DNA of 6,698 bases from Gammaproteobacteria bacterium UBA1119 (GCA_002313255.1 DCBA01000044.1:1-6698); one strand, 5' to 3'; shown: positions 1 through 6,100, numbered from the stretch's first letter. A program made the numbers and translations. The notes: a model not told the origin generated them from the letters alone.

Positions 1-877
1 GTTCTAGTTGTTCCGCTTGAGCCCGTTGCCATATAGCTTCGGTGTGACTGTACGGCCCCCATGCACTAGGTGGCATCAATATAGCGCGTTGAATTTCGGT
101 AAGGTCGTCATAGTTATCGGAGTTGTAGTAGCAAGGACTCCACGCGACCGCGTGTGGACAGTACTTGTAGAAAATGGTTCGGCGTTCGTTGTCGCCTTGC
201 CATGGAACCGTCCCATGGGCACACGCTTCAGTGAAGATGATCGCATCTCCGGCCGAAGCCGCGACGCGGTCAACACATCCAGGGATATCGTCTTGATGTT
301 CGCTTATTCGCCAATTATCTGGGAGGCCGATGTTCGCCTTGTGGCTCCCCGGAACGCAAGCGAAACCACCGTCGCCCGCTTTCACATCATCCAGTTCGAA
401 TCCAACCGCAACCAATCCATTAAAAAAACGGCCGTTGCTGTAGCGGTAATAGCATTGTCCACCGTCGGTTGCTCCGACTAAATCTTTTGGACCACCTGCT
501 CCCTGACCACCCCCATGCAAGTACAGTTTGTGGGCGCTTTCGGCATCGTTGATGTTCAGATAGTCATGATCGAGCCGATAGTTAACCCCGAGTAGCGCTT
601 CCAGATACGGGGCAATCGTCGGCAGATCGATGAGGTCAATATACGTTCCACCCCACTCTAGAAGCGATCTTGCGGACCACGCGGGATCGTTAGGGTCATC
701 AAACCGAGTCCGATCCGAACCCGCCCTGGTTATTCGGCGAGTATTGTTTCCGTCTTCCTCAAGATCCCGTCGTTGCTCAAGCCTGTCAGACAAATCCTCT
801 ATTTGTTGCACGGTCAGTGCGTTCTTGACGACTAGGTAACCGCGTAGATCAAAGAGGTATTTCTCGTCTTCATCCAT
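1..877 (-). CDS. Phytanoyl-CoA dioxygenase (PhyH) family Fe(II)/2-oxoglutarate oxygenase, C-terminus cut by window edge
   Basis: The reverse strand is open from an ATG at 877-875 to the left edge, giving 292 residues without a stop. The family normally has about 250-300 residues, so little is missing. PhyH proteins are cytoplasmic non-haem iron oxygenases that usually hydroxylate small molecules using O2 and 2-oxoglutarate. Visible landmarks are an N-terminal 'GYLVVKNALT' segment (13-22), the first metal-site histidine H121 in 'LYLHGGGQG', the core 'GDGGFACVPGSHK' (168-180), the distal histidine H221 in 'EACAHGTVPW', and the likely 2-oxoglutarate-binding arginine R232 or R233 in 'NERRTIFYKY'. 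The residue two after H121 is Gly, where the textbook HxD motif has Asp. From memory this is common in one environmental PhyH subfamily, so it need not mean loss of activity. A GAGGAG site lies 5 nt before the ATG. The gene follows the amidase by 53 bp on the same strand, so co-transcription is likely. The substrate cannot be told from sequence. Confidence 0.9.
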   Translation of the reverse strand, partial: MDEDEKYLFDLRGYLVVKNALTVQQIEDLSDRLEQRRDLEEDGNNTRRITRAGSDRTRFDDPNDPAWSARSLLEWGGTYIDLIDLPTIAPYLEALLGVNYRLDHDYLNINDAESAHKLYLHGGGQGAGGPKDLVGATDGGQCYYRYSNGRFFNGLVAVGFELDDVKAGDGGFACVPGSHKANIGLPDNWRISEHQDDIPGCVDRVAASAGDAIIFTEACAHGTVPWQGDNERRTIFYKYCPHAVAWSPCYYNSDNYDDLTEIQRAILMPPSAWGPYSHTEAIWQRAQAEQLE

Positions 878-882
878 GTGCT

Positions 883-888
883 CTCCTC
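883..888 (-). promoter_or_regulatory. Ribosome binding site of the PhyH gene
   Basis: The minus strand reads GAGGAG, then five bases (AGCAC), then ATG at 877. This is a near-consensus Shine-Dalgarno at good spacing and fixes the start of the PhyH-type gene. Confidence 0.75.
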
Positions 889-930
889 GCTGAAATAACT
901 ATCGTGTTTTGTTTTGACTGATGAAGGACG

Positions 931-2331
931 TCACGGCGGAGCCTGGTAGCCCCCGCGTAGCTCCGCTATATAACCCGCCAGCCGGATCGTCGTGTAATCA
1001 CCCCCGTAGGGGCCTACGACCTGAAAACTGATCGGGAGGCCGTCGTCATCAAACCCTATCGGTGGCGTCGTCGCCGGAAGGTACGCCATTCCAGTGAGGA
1101 TCGTCCAACGTAATAAGTCCGCGTATGGCCTTTCTTCGCCGTTACAAATCAACGTACGGGTTCCAAAATTTCCGTCCTGGTTATGTGGAAACGGAGGTAC
1201 AAAACTGATCGGCATAATCACGGCGTCAAAGGAATCGAAAAACTCTGCCCATTTATCCCGCACGATCTCTCGTTCTGCGCATCTGACCAACCAATCTCGA
1301 TGAGACGTTTTCGCTGATGCGCTCTCGACCTCCAATCCTTCAAGGGTTTCTGGCGGTAAAGACTGAACCACCGCCGCAGAAACCAACCACAACCCGAGCG
1401 AGGAGGCCTCTTCAGGATCAACGTCTGGCCGGGCCTCCCTGTCCACCGTAACACCTGACTCCTCCAAGCTCGTTACGGCTTTATCCATAACGGCAAGAAC
1501 TTTTTTATCGACTGGACAAAAAGCATCGTCTAGCCATGCCGCGACCTTGAGATTAGTCACGTCGTCGGGTGGTGGAGCCAAAGCCGCGACCAACGGACCG
1601 TCTTTTCTAACCAGTAACTTAAGCAGCATTTCCAGGTCGTCCGCGGATCGAGCGATGGGGCCGTGGACATTAACGTCGGCCTCGATCGTTCCACCTGCCT
1701 CGTGATCTAGGTATCCAGTCGACGGAACCACCCCCCAACTTGGCTTATGCCCGAAGACGCCGCAGAAAGAAGCGGGGAACCTGATTGAGCCACCAATGTC
1801 TGTACCGATTTCAAACGACGATAGGCCCGCAGCAACGGCTGCCGCGGCACCTCCCGAGCTTCCCCCGGGCACCCGTTCACTGTCCCATGGATTTACGGTT
1901 GTCCCAAACATCTCGTTGAACGCTTGAAAGTCGCCTGACCATTGCGGCAGGTTGGTCTTACCGAAGACGATCGCGCCCGCTTCTTTGATGGCCGCCACAA
2001 CGGCGGCATCTTTCGAGGGAATATTGTTGTGTAGCTCGGATGCGCCACCGGTTGTTCGTAATCCCTTGGTTTCAAGTGCATCCTTGATAGTGACAGGAAT
2101 ACCGTGAAGCGGTCCCGTCGGCTCACCATCCTTCAGCTTTGCATCGGCTTCGTCGGCAAGACGTCGGGCGCCCTCAAGATCGAAGGTAATAACGGCATTC
2201 AGATCAGGATTGATTTTTTCGATTCTTGCAATCAACAACTCCAACAATTCGCGGCAAGAGATCTCCCCCTTTCGTATCGCCTCCACCTGACGTGTCGTCG
2301 ACCAAAACGCGACTTCTTCGGTAATAACCAC
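931..2331 (-). CDS. Amidase signature family hydrolase
   Basis: This 466-residue protein hydrolyses an amide (or closely related) bond with the Ser-cisSer-Lys triad of the amidase signature family, which includes GatA, fatty acid amide hydrolase and aryl/aliphatic amidases. All three residues are visible: K83 in 'PVTIKDAL', the bridging S158 in 'GGSSGG', and the nucleophile S182 in 'TDIGGSIRFP'. The spacings of 75 and 24 residues match those of mammalian FAAH, so the enzyme is probably active. The N-terminal helices with 'GEISCRELLELLIARIEKINPDLNAV' character (22-47) are also typical. No signal peptide is seen, so it is presumably cytoplasmic. It is unlikely to be GatA of the transamidosome because no gatB or gatC is adjacent, but that is contextual. 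The start is GTG at 2331, supported by GAGGGA six bases upstream, and I see no ATG further upstream in frame before a stop. It heads a probable two-gene unit with the PhyH-type gene. The substrate is unknown. Confidence 0.93.
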   Translation of the reverse strand: MVITEEVAFWSTTRQVEAIRKGEISCRELLELLIARIEKINPDLNAVITFDLEGARRLADEADAKLKDGEPTGPLHGIPVTIKDALETKGLRTTGGASELHNNIPSKDAAVVAAIKEAGAIVFGKTNLPQWSGDFQAFNEMFGTTVNPWDSERVPGGSSGGAAAAVAAGLSSFEIGTDIGGSIRFPASFCGVFGHKPSWGVVPSTGYLDHEAGGTIEADVNVHGPIARSADDLEMLLKLLVRKDGPLVAALAPPPDDVTNLKVAAWLDDAFCPVDKKVLAVMDKAVTSLEESGVTVDREARPDVDPEEASSLGLWLVSAAVVQSLPPETLEGLEVESASAKTSHRDWLVRCAEREIVRDKWAEFFDSFDAVIMPISFVPPFPHNQDGNFGTRTLICNGEERPYADLLRWTILTGMAYLPATTPPIGFDDDGLPISFQVVGPYGGDYTTIRLAGYIAELRGGYQAPP

Positions 2332-2337
2332 TCTTAA

Positions 2338-2343
2338 TCCCTC
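2338..2343 (-). promoter_or_regulatory. Ribosome binding site deciding the GTG start of the amidase
   Basis: The minus strand reads GAGGGA, six bases, then GTG at 2331. The next residues (V-I-T-E-E) lead directly into the amidase N-terminal helix, so the GTG is preferred over any internal start. Confidence 0.6.
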
Positions 2344-2454
2344 GCCTCTCTCTAGTCAGTCAGTGATGTGATCTCTGTGTCGGCGTAGCTGTTTACCACT
2401 CTAATAAGCGGTCTCGAGTGCATCCCTTCCCTACTTAATAACACGGCAGAGTTT

Positions 2455-2488
2455 GCCCTCGCGAAACCTGTCCGCGGTTCACGAGGGC
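2455..2488. repeat. Imperfect inverted repeat / hairpin upstream of tldD
   Basis: GCCCTCG at 2455-2461 is matched exactly by CGAGGGC at 2482-2488. After one C-A mismatch the pairing resumes with GAA/TTC, then a bulged A, then CC/GG. The loop is about seven bases. No T-run follows on either strand, so it does not look like an intrinsic terminator. It lies 40 bp before the tldD start, where it could be an operator or part of the 5' leader RNA. Confidence 0.6.
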
Positions 2489-2528
2489 TGGTGTAAGCTA
2501 CTCGGTCAGGACACTTTCAGGCAAACCT

Positions 2529-3914
2529 ATGCTCGACACTCCCATTGCACGGTCCGTCATCGATCACGCGCTCTCCTTGGGCGCTGATTTCGCCGAGCTC
2601 TTCATCGAGAGGAATCAGGTAAACAGCATCAGCACACTCAGCAGCGAGGTGCAGGCGGTGCAATCTGGCATCGACTTCGGTATCGGTGTTCGAATCGTGT
2701 ACGGCACAAAGGTGTTATACGGCTACACAAACAGAACCGAAAATGACGAGCTCTGCCGAATTGTTACTGAGCTGAGCGCGAAGGATTTGAGGGATCCAGA
2801 AACGAGCAGTGCCAGTTTCGACTTCTCCGTACCAGGCGATATTCACCTCGCCGAACGAACCCTCACCAAGGGATCTGAGGTTGAAAGCAAAGTAGAGTTC
2901 CTTCTGAAAGCGGATCGTACAGCCCGCGCGGCCAGCAATATGATTTCTCAGACTCGTGGTGGCTGCTTGCAACGAGAGCAGTCTGTCGAGATCTTCACCA
3001 GTGAAGGCCTGCACGCGTCCGATATCCGGAATTACATTCGTGCCAGCCTAAGCGCTATTGCTTCCAACGGATCCGAGCAAGCAACTGGTGGGTTCAACGA
3101 TGGTGGATTAGTAGGTTGGGAGATTCAGGAGGCCATTGATGCCGAGAAGACAGGCGGTGAAGCGGCACGTCAAGCTTTGGTCAATCTATCCGCAAAGGCG
3201 TGTCCTTCGGGTCGGATGCCTGTCGTGATCGGCCCGGGCTTCGGCGGCGTCATCTTTCACGAGGCATGCGGTCATCTTTTGGAGACGACGTCTGTTGCAA
3301 AAAAAGCCTCGGTCTTCCACGACAAGATGGGCGAGCTAATCGCAAACCCCGTCGTCAACGCCGTGGATGATGGCACGATGGCGAAAGAGTGGGGCTCGAT
3401 CAACATCGATGACGAAGGTATGCCAACGCAGCGTACGCAGCTCATCAAGGACGGGCAACTAACGAGCTTCCTCGCCGATCGAATCGGTGCCGAGCAGACC
3501 GGTTATGTTCGAACCGGCTCCGGAAGGCGCCAGTCGTATAAATTTGCCCCTGCGTCGCGGATGCGAAATACCTTCATTGAGCCCGGTGAGGCCGAGCTCG
3601 ACGACATGATCGCTTCGATCGATCGAGGAATCTATGCATCGCACATGGGCGGTGGATCCGTACAGCCGGGCACGGGCGAGTTCAACTTTGCAGTCACCGA
3701 GGGTTACTACGTCGAAAAGGGCAAGGTGCAGTACCCCGTGAAGGCTGCCACGCTAATTAGTACGGGTCCTGCTGTGCTCAAAGAAATCTCCATGGTGGGC
3801 AGAGACTTTGCGCTCGCTTGCGGCATGTGCGGGTCTGTATCCGGGGCTGTACCAACGACGGTTGGACAACCCTCGCTCAAAGTCGACGACATCCTGGTTG
3901 GGGGTAACGCCTGA
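2529..3914 (+). CDS. tldD: TldD, zinc metalloprotease subunit of TldD-TldE
   Basis: The 461-residue product is TldD, the catalytic subunit of the heterodimeric TldD-TldE protease (peptidase family U62/M103). The complex degrades or trims unstructured peptides in the cytoplasm; in E. coli it matures microcin B17 and degrades the CcdA antitoxin. The zinc motif HEACGH is intact (H244, E245, H249), and the C-terminal 'CGMCGS' supplies the expected cysteine ligand (C434). The segment 'INIDDEGMPTQRTQLI' (291-306), 'RRQSYKFAPASRM' (333-345) and 'MGGGSVQPGTGEFNF' (373-387) are family blocks. At 461 residues it is shorter than E. coli TldD (about 480), and the wording of these blocks is closer to what I remember from Firmicutes and Chloroflexi. 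The ATG is preceded by only a weak CAGG seven bases upstream. The stop overlaps the tldE start by one base. No precursor peptide or toxin-antitoxin gene is nearby, so the natural substrate is unknown. Confidence 0.95.
   Translation: MLDTPIARSVIDHALSLGADFAELFIERNQVNSISTLSSEVQAVQSGIDFGIGVRIVYGTKVLYGYTNRTENDELCRIVTELSAKDLRDPETSSASFDFSVPGDIHLAERTLTKGSEVESKVEFLLKADRTARAASNMISQTRGGCLQREQSVEIFTSEGLHASDIRNYIRASLSAIASNGSEQATGGFNDGGLVGWEIQEAIDAEKTGGEAARQALVNLSAKACPSGRMPVVIGPGFGGVIFHEACGHLLETTSVAKKASVFHDKMGELIANPVVNAVDDGTMAKEWGSINIDDEGMPTQRTQLIKDGQLTSFLADRIGAEQTGYVRTGSGRRQSYKFAPASRMRNTFIEPGEAELDDMIASIDRGIYASHMGGGSVQPGTGEFNFAVTEGYYVEKGKVQYPVKAATLISTGPAVLKEISMVGRDFALACGMCGSVSGAVPTTVGQPSLKVDDILVGGNA
3900..3904 (+). 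promoter_or_regulatory. Ribosome binding site of tldE inside the tldD 3' end
   Basis: A GGGGG run sits nine bases before the tldE ATG, within the last codons of tldD. Together with the TGATG stop/start overlap it suggests translational coupling, which would keep the two subunits in balance. Confidence 0.5.
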
Positions 3915-5233
3915 TGGAAGTTGCCGAACGTGTTTTGCAATGGGTGACCGAGGCCGGTGCGACCGGCGATCTCATGATCGCAGAGGGCTCCTCGTTGTCG
4001 CTAAAAGCGCGCGACGGTGAGCTCGAAGAACACAAGGTCAGCTCGAGCCAGGTCTTCGGGATCCGTGTGATCAAGGACGATAAAGCCGGCGTCGCGTACA
4101 GCGAAGCTGCTGATACCGCCGCGCTACGGTTGATGGTGGACCAGGCACTGGTGAACGCGAGTTATGCCCGTACGGACACGAATGAGCAGATTCCCGATAC
4201 GGAGATCACGTTAGCCACTGACGATGCTTTGCTGGCACCGACCGACGATGTGACGGTGGAAGAGAAGATCGATGCTGTGCTCCGACTCGAGCGAGAACTA
4301 GCTGCACGAGACAAGGTTACGAATGTTCCCTACAACGGCGTATCGGACGTAACCGCTGCGCAACGTATCTTTTCTACCGCTGGGCTAAACGCAGTTTCCC
4401 GAGTTCGGGCCTGTTTTTCGCAGGCAGCGGCTCTTGTCGAGGAAGGTGACAAAAACGTTATGGAAGGCTGGGGACAGGGTGCCCGACGCTTTGACGAGCT
4501 CGACATTGACCACATCGTGGATACGGCGCACGCCAACTGCCTTGCCCTACTGTACGGAGAAGCCATTCCCTCAGGACACTACGACGTAATCTTCGATACG
4601 CAATGTCAGCCAACGATGTTCTCGACGTTCTCTATGATGTTCTCCGGTAAGGCTGCGAAAGACGGAATCAATCCGATGCGTGACAAAATCGGCGAGGCCA
4701 TCGGCGACCCAAGACTCGACCTTTTTGATTCCCCACTGATGGACGACGGTTTCGGGTACGCACTGTTCGACGACGAAGGTAGCCCGACGGCGCGTACCGC
4801 ACTTATTGCCGGCGGTAATCTAGAAACGTTTATCCATAACAGCGCGACGGCGGCTCACTTCGGAGTCCAAACGACCGGCAACGGCGCGCGCTCACCGCGA
4901 TCGACGCTCGAGGTGCAGCTACATCAACTCGAAATCGGCGCAGGCGATGCGGACGATGACGCAGTCACGACAGGCGAATACCTGGAACTGACTGATCTTA
5001 CCGGCACTCACTCAGGTGCCAATGCCGTGGCCGGAGATTTCAGCTTTGGAGCGTCCGGCTTCTTATGCCGAGACGGCGAGCGCATTCAGCCCGTGCGTAA
5101 CATTACGGTTGCCGGCAATTTCTACGAAATGCTGAATAAGATCGAACTTATCGGCAAGACCCGACGCTGGGACATGAATCGGCACGCATTCATGCCGCCG
5201 ATCCGATTCTCTGACGTCGCCATTTCGGGGTGA
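3914..5233 (+). CDS. pmbA: TldE (PmbA), non-catalytic partner of TldD
   Basis: This 439-residue protein is the TldE/PmbA subunit (E. coli PmbA is 450 residues), which pairs with TldD to close the proteolytic chamber. It shares the TldD fold but has no HExxxH. In the equivalent stretch, around 'FDTQCQPTMFSTFSMMFSGK' (227-246), the zinc ligands are absent, as expected for TldE. Other family marks are 'DDEGSPTART' (286-295), 'TGTHSGAN' (363-370), 'GDFSFGASGF' (374-383) and 'VAGNFYEMLNKIELIG' (399-414). The ATG shares its A with the tldD stop codon (TGATG), so tldD and tldE form a tight operon. In E. coli the two genes are far apart, so the adjacency is a lineage trait. No terminator-like hairpin with a T-run follows the stop. 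Confidence 0.94.
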   Translation: MEVAERVLQWVTEAGATGDLMIAEGSSLSLKARDGELEEHKVSSSQVFGIRVIKDDKAGVAYSEAADTAALRLMVDQALVNASYARTDTNEQIPDTEITLATDDALLAPTDDVTVEEKIDAVLRLERELAARDKVTNVPYNGVSDVTAAQRIFSTAGLNAVSRVRACFSQAAALVEEGDKNVMEGWGQGARRFDELDIDHIVDTAHANCLALLYGEAIPSGHYDVIFDTQCQPTMFSTFSMMFSGKAAKDGINPMRDKIGEAIGDPRLDLFDSPLMDDGFGYALFDDEGSPTARTALIAGGNLETFIHNSATAAHFGVQTTGNGARSPRSTLEVQLHQLEIGAGDADDDAVTTGEYLELTDLTGTHSGANAVAGDFSFGASGFLCRDGERIQPVRNITVAGNFYEMLNKIELIGKTRRWDMNRHAFMPPIRFSDVAISG

Positions 5234-5330
5234 TCAAGCCTGCGACAATGTTGACGCTGAGTTGGATGCATTGACTCGAATTAACGACCTGCCGGTTAAC
5301 CATTGGTCCAACTCGGGACGCTGATTCGCT
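5234..5330. other. Spacer after tldE with short repeats and no gene
   Basis: No credible coding frame was seen. The stretch carries an 8-bp inverted repeat (5259-5266 with 5307-5314), an inner 5-bp inverted repeat (TTAAC 5281-5285 with GTTAA 5295-5299), and a direct repeat GACGCTGA at 5253-5260 and 5317-5324. The nested repeats could form an RNA structure at the end of the tldDE transcript, but there is no T-run. The region would also have held the promoter of the decayed gene that follows. Confidence 0.5.
5259..5314. repeat. Inverted repeat in the tldE downstream spacer
   Basis: GAGTTGGA at 5259-5266 is an exact reverse complement of TCCAACTC at 5307-5314, with 40 bases between. The interval contains a smaller TTAAC/GTTAA pair. 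The arms are short and could arise by chance, so the function is open. Confidence 0.35.
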
Positions 5331-5609
5331 ATCCAGATCAGCACGCACGTCGTTATCGTTGGCGTCGGTCCAGTCGGATTGACTCTCGCTCTCGATCTAG
5401 CCCAGCGCAGCATCAAAGTTTGCTTGCTTGAGCGAGGGCGCGAGACGCAAACCGGTGATGCAAAATGCAACATCGTGAGTGCCAGAACCATGGAAACGTT
5501 TAGCCGACCTCATGGAATTCCTCAGGAAGAGTTGTACGTGGGGCACCACGTCGGGGGTCGCCATATCCTGAACGCCTCCTTCCTGCAATTTGGTGCAAAT
5601 GCGTCTTGA
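5331..5609 (+). pseudogene. Truncated N-terminus of a PheA/TfdB-type FAD-dependent aromatic monooxygenase
   Basis: The plus frame reads 'THVVIVGVGPVGLTLALDLA', the beta-alpha-beta FAD-binding fold with its GxGxxG, then 'VCLLERGRET', the acidic end of strand two, and 'SARTMETF', the conserved sARtME block of phenol-hydroxylase-like FAD monooxygenases (PF01494). Such enzymes usually have 500 or more residues and hydroxylate aromatic rings using NAD(P)H. Here recognisable similarity fades near 5535 and the frame stops at 5607-5609, so most of the protein is absent, including the rest of the FAD and substrate domains. The frame opens after a TGA at 5322-5324 and has no ATG, GTG or TTG before the Rossmann strand. 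An ATC at 5331-5333 sits exactly where a start would be expected, suggesting ATG changed to ATC. 'METFSRPHGI' also seems one residue longer than the usual 'METFRRLGI'. I regard it as a dead remnant. An atypical ATC start or an error in assembly cannot be excluded. Confidence 0.8.
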
Positions 5610-6046
5610 GTTCCGGCTCTACCCGGCGGATCGACCATGTCGTCTGTCGAAGTCAGTAACAGTGCGCGGTACAAAAGATAGCGATCGTATTGTTGGTCGT
5701 CGAGTGCGGTGCGCAGTTTCTTATCCATTGTACGAGCGTGTCGACTCCGGGCCTGCTTAATCCGGCGTGGGATATCGTCTTTCTGCTGCTTCATCATTGA
5801 AATGTACTCGCCGGTTAGATTATCGAGAAAGCCGCCGACCGCTTCCCGGAAAATACCCTGCTGCGTCACCGTCATCTTGATGTCCATAGACGCTTTCAGA
5901 ACTTGGGGTTGCAACCATGGCGCGGCCCTCCGCTCGCCGGCTTCTTCCGCGGTTAATGATCCCGTGCCCATAAGGCAACAAGATAGACACAAAAATAATA
6001 GTCGGCGCACCCAACAGCCTCTCGTCTTTTGCAATGCGCGAATCAT
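5522..6046 (-). CDS. Small secreted helical protein, LTxxQ (Spy/CpxP)-like, with an extended C-terminal tail
   Basis: The 174-residue product begins with a clear signal peptide: basic residues K7, R9, R14 and R15, a hydrophobic run 'LLFLCLSCCLMGTG' (16-29), and a plausible signal peptidase I site near 'SLTA-EE'. The mature part (about 45-132) is rich in charged helix formers and has two spaced motifs like the LTxxQ signature of periplasmic Spy/CpxP-type proteins: 'MTVTQQ' (58-63) and 'LDDQQY' (115-120). A periplasmic helical protein is therefore likely. A chaperone-like role is only an inference from these motifs. The final roughly 40 residues, from 'TSTDDMVDPP' on, are proline- and cysteine-containing, lack helical character, and overlap the monooxygenase remnant in antisense. 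They may be read-through into foreign DNA after loss of the native stop. The ATG at 6046 has no strong Shine-Dalgarno; GTG at V13 would shorten the signal peptide's basic region. The gene is divergent from the methyltransferase. Confidence 0.7.
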   Translation of the reverse strand: MIRALQKTRGCWVRRLLFLCLSCCLMGTGSLTAEEAGERRAAPWLQPQVLKASMDIKMTVTQQGIFREAVGGFLDNLTGEYISMMKQQKDDIPRRIKQARSRHARTMDKKLRTALDDQQYDRYLLYRALLLTSTDDMVDPPGRAGTQDAFAPNCRKEAFRIWRPPTWCPTYNSS

Positions 6047-6100
6047 ACTGCAACCGACAAATAATCCAATTTAACTCGATCACCAAGGTAAGATTCGGTC
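6047..6100. promoter_or_regulatory. Short divergent promoter region between the secreted protein and the methyltransferase
   Basis: Only 54 bases separate two outward-facing starts. The middle (about 6057-6075) is AT-rich and could hold overlapping -10 elements, but no convincing -35/-10 pair was recognised. An AAGG at 6085-6088 lies 12 bases before the methyltransferase ATG, a rather long Shine-Dalgarno spacing. With so little room, parts of both promoters probably extend into the opposing coding sequences. Confidence 0.45.

Larger units (their letters stand above)
2332..2528. promoter_or_regulatory. Divergent intergenic control region between the amidase-PhyH unit and tldDE
   Basis: These 197 bases separate two outward-facing transcription units and must hold promoters for both. 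I could not find a sigma70 -35/-10 pair that I trust on either strand. AT-rich patches that could serve as -10 elements are at 2401-2407 and 2434-2441. The region also contains a short tandem of TCAG units near 2355-2362, a strong hairpin at 2455-2488 (listed separately), and a 23-codon minus-strand open frame at 2352-2423 of doubtful meaning. Confidence 0.6.

Noticed and set aside
193..219. Two CCATGG palindromes 10-20 bases apart
   Set aside because: They lie inside the conserved coding sequence of the PhyH-type gene (the block holding H221) and are explained by codon content.
8..481. Plus-strand open frame of 157 codons across the PhyH-type gene
   Set aside because: It is antisense to a well-supported oxygenase with conserved motifs, and its translation shows no domain, signal peptide or plausible start context.
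931..2331. Amidase as GatA of the Glu-tRNA(Gln) amidotransferase
   Set aside because: The catalytic triad fits the whole amidase signature family, and there is no gatB or gatC beside it; the generic family name is safer.
2455..2488. Hairpin read as a rho-independent terminator
   Set aside because: No T-run follows the stem on either strand, and both flanking genes point away from it, so nothing needs terminating there.
5234..5491. Minus-strand 85-codon frame covering the tldE spacer and the monooxygenase remnant
   Set aside because: It runs antisense to the GxGxxG coding sequence, and its arginine- and serine-rich translation looks like a shadow frame with no recognisable feature.
5709..6074. 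Plus-strand 121-codon frame opposite the secreted protein
   Set aside because: The opposite strand has a signal peptide and a coherent helical domain. This frame has neither and runs across the intergenic region.
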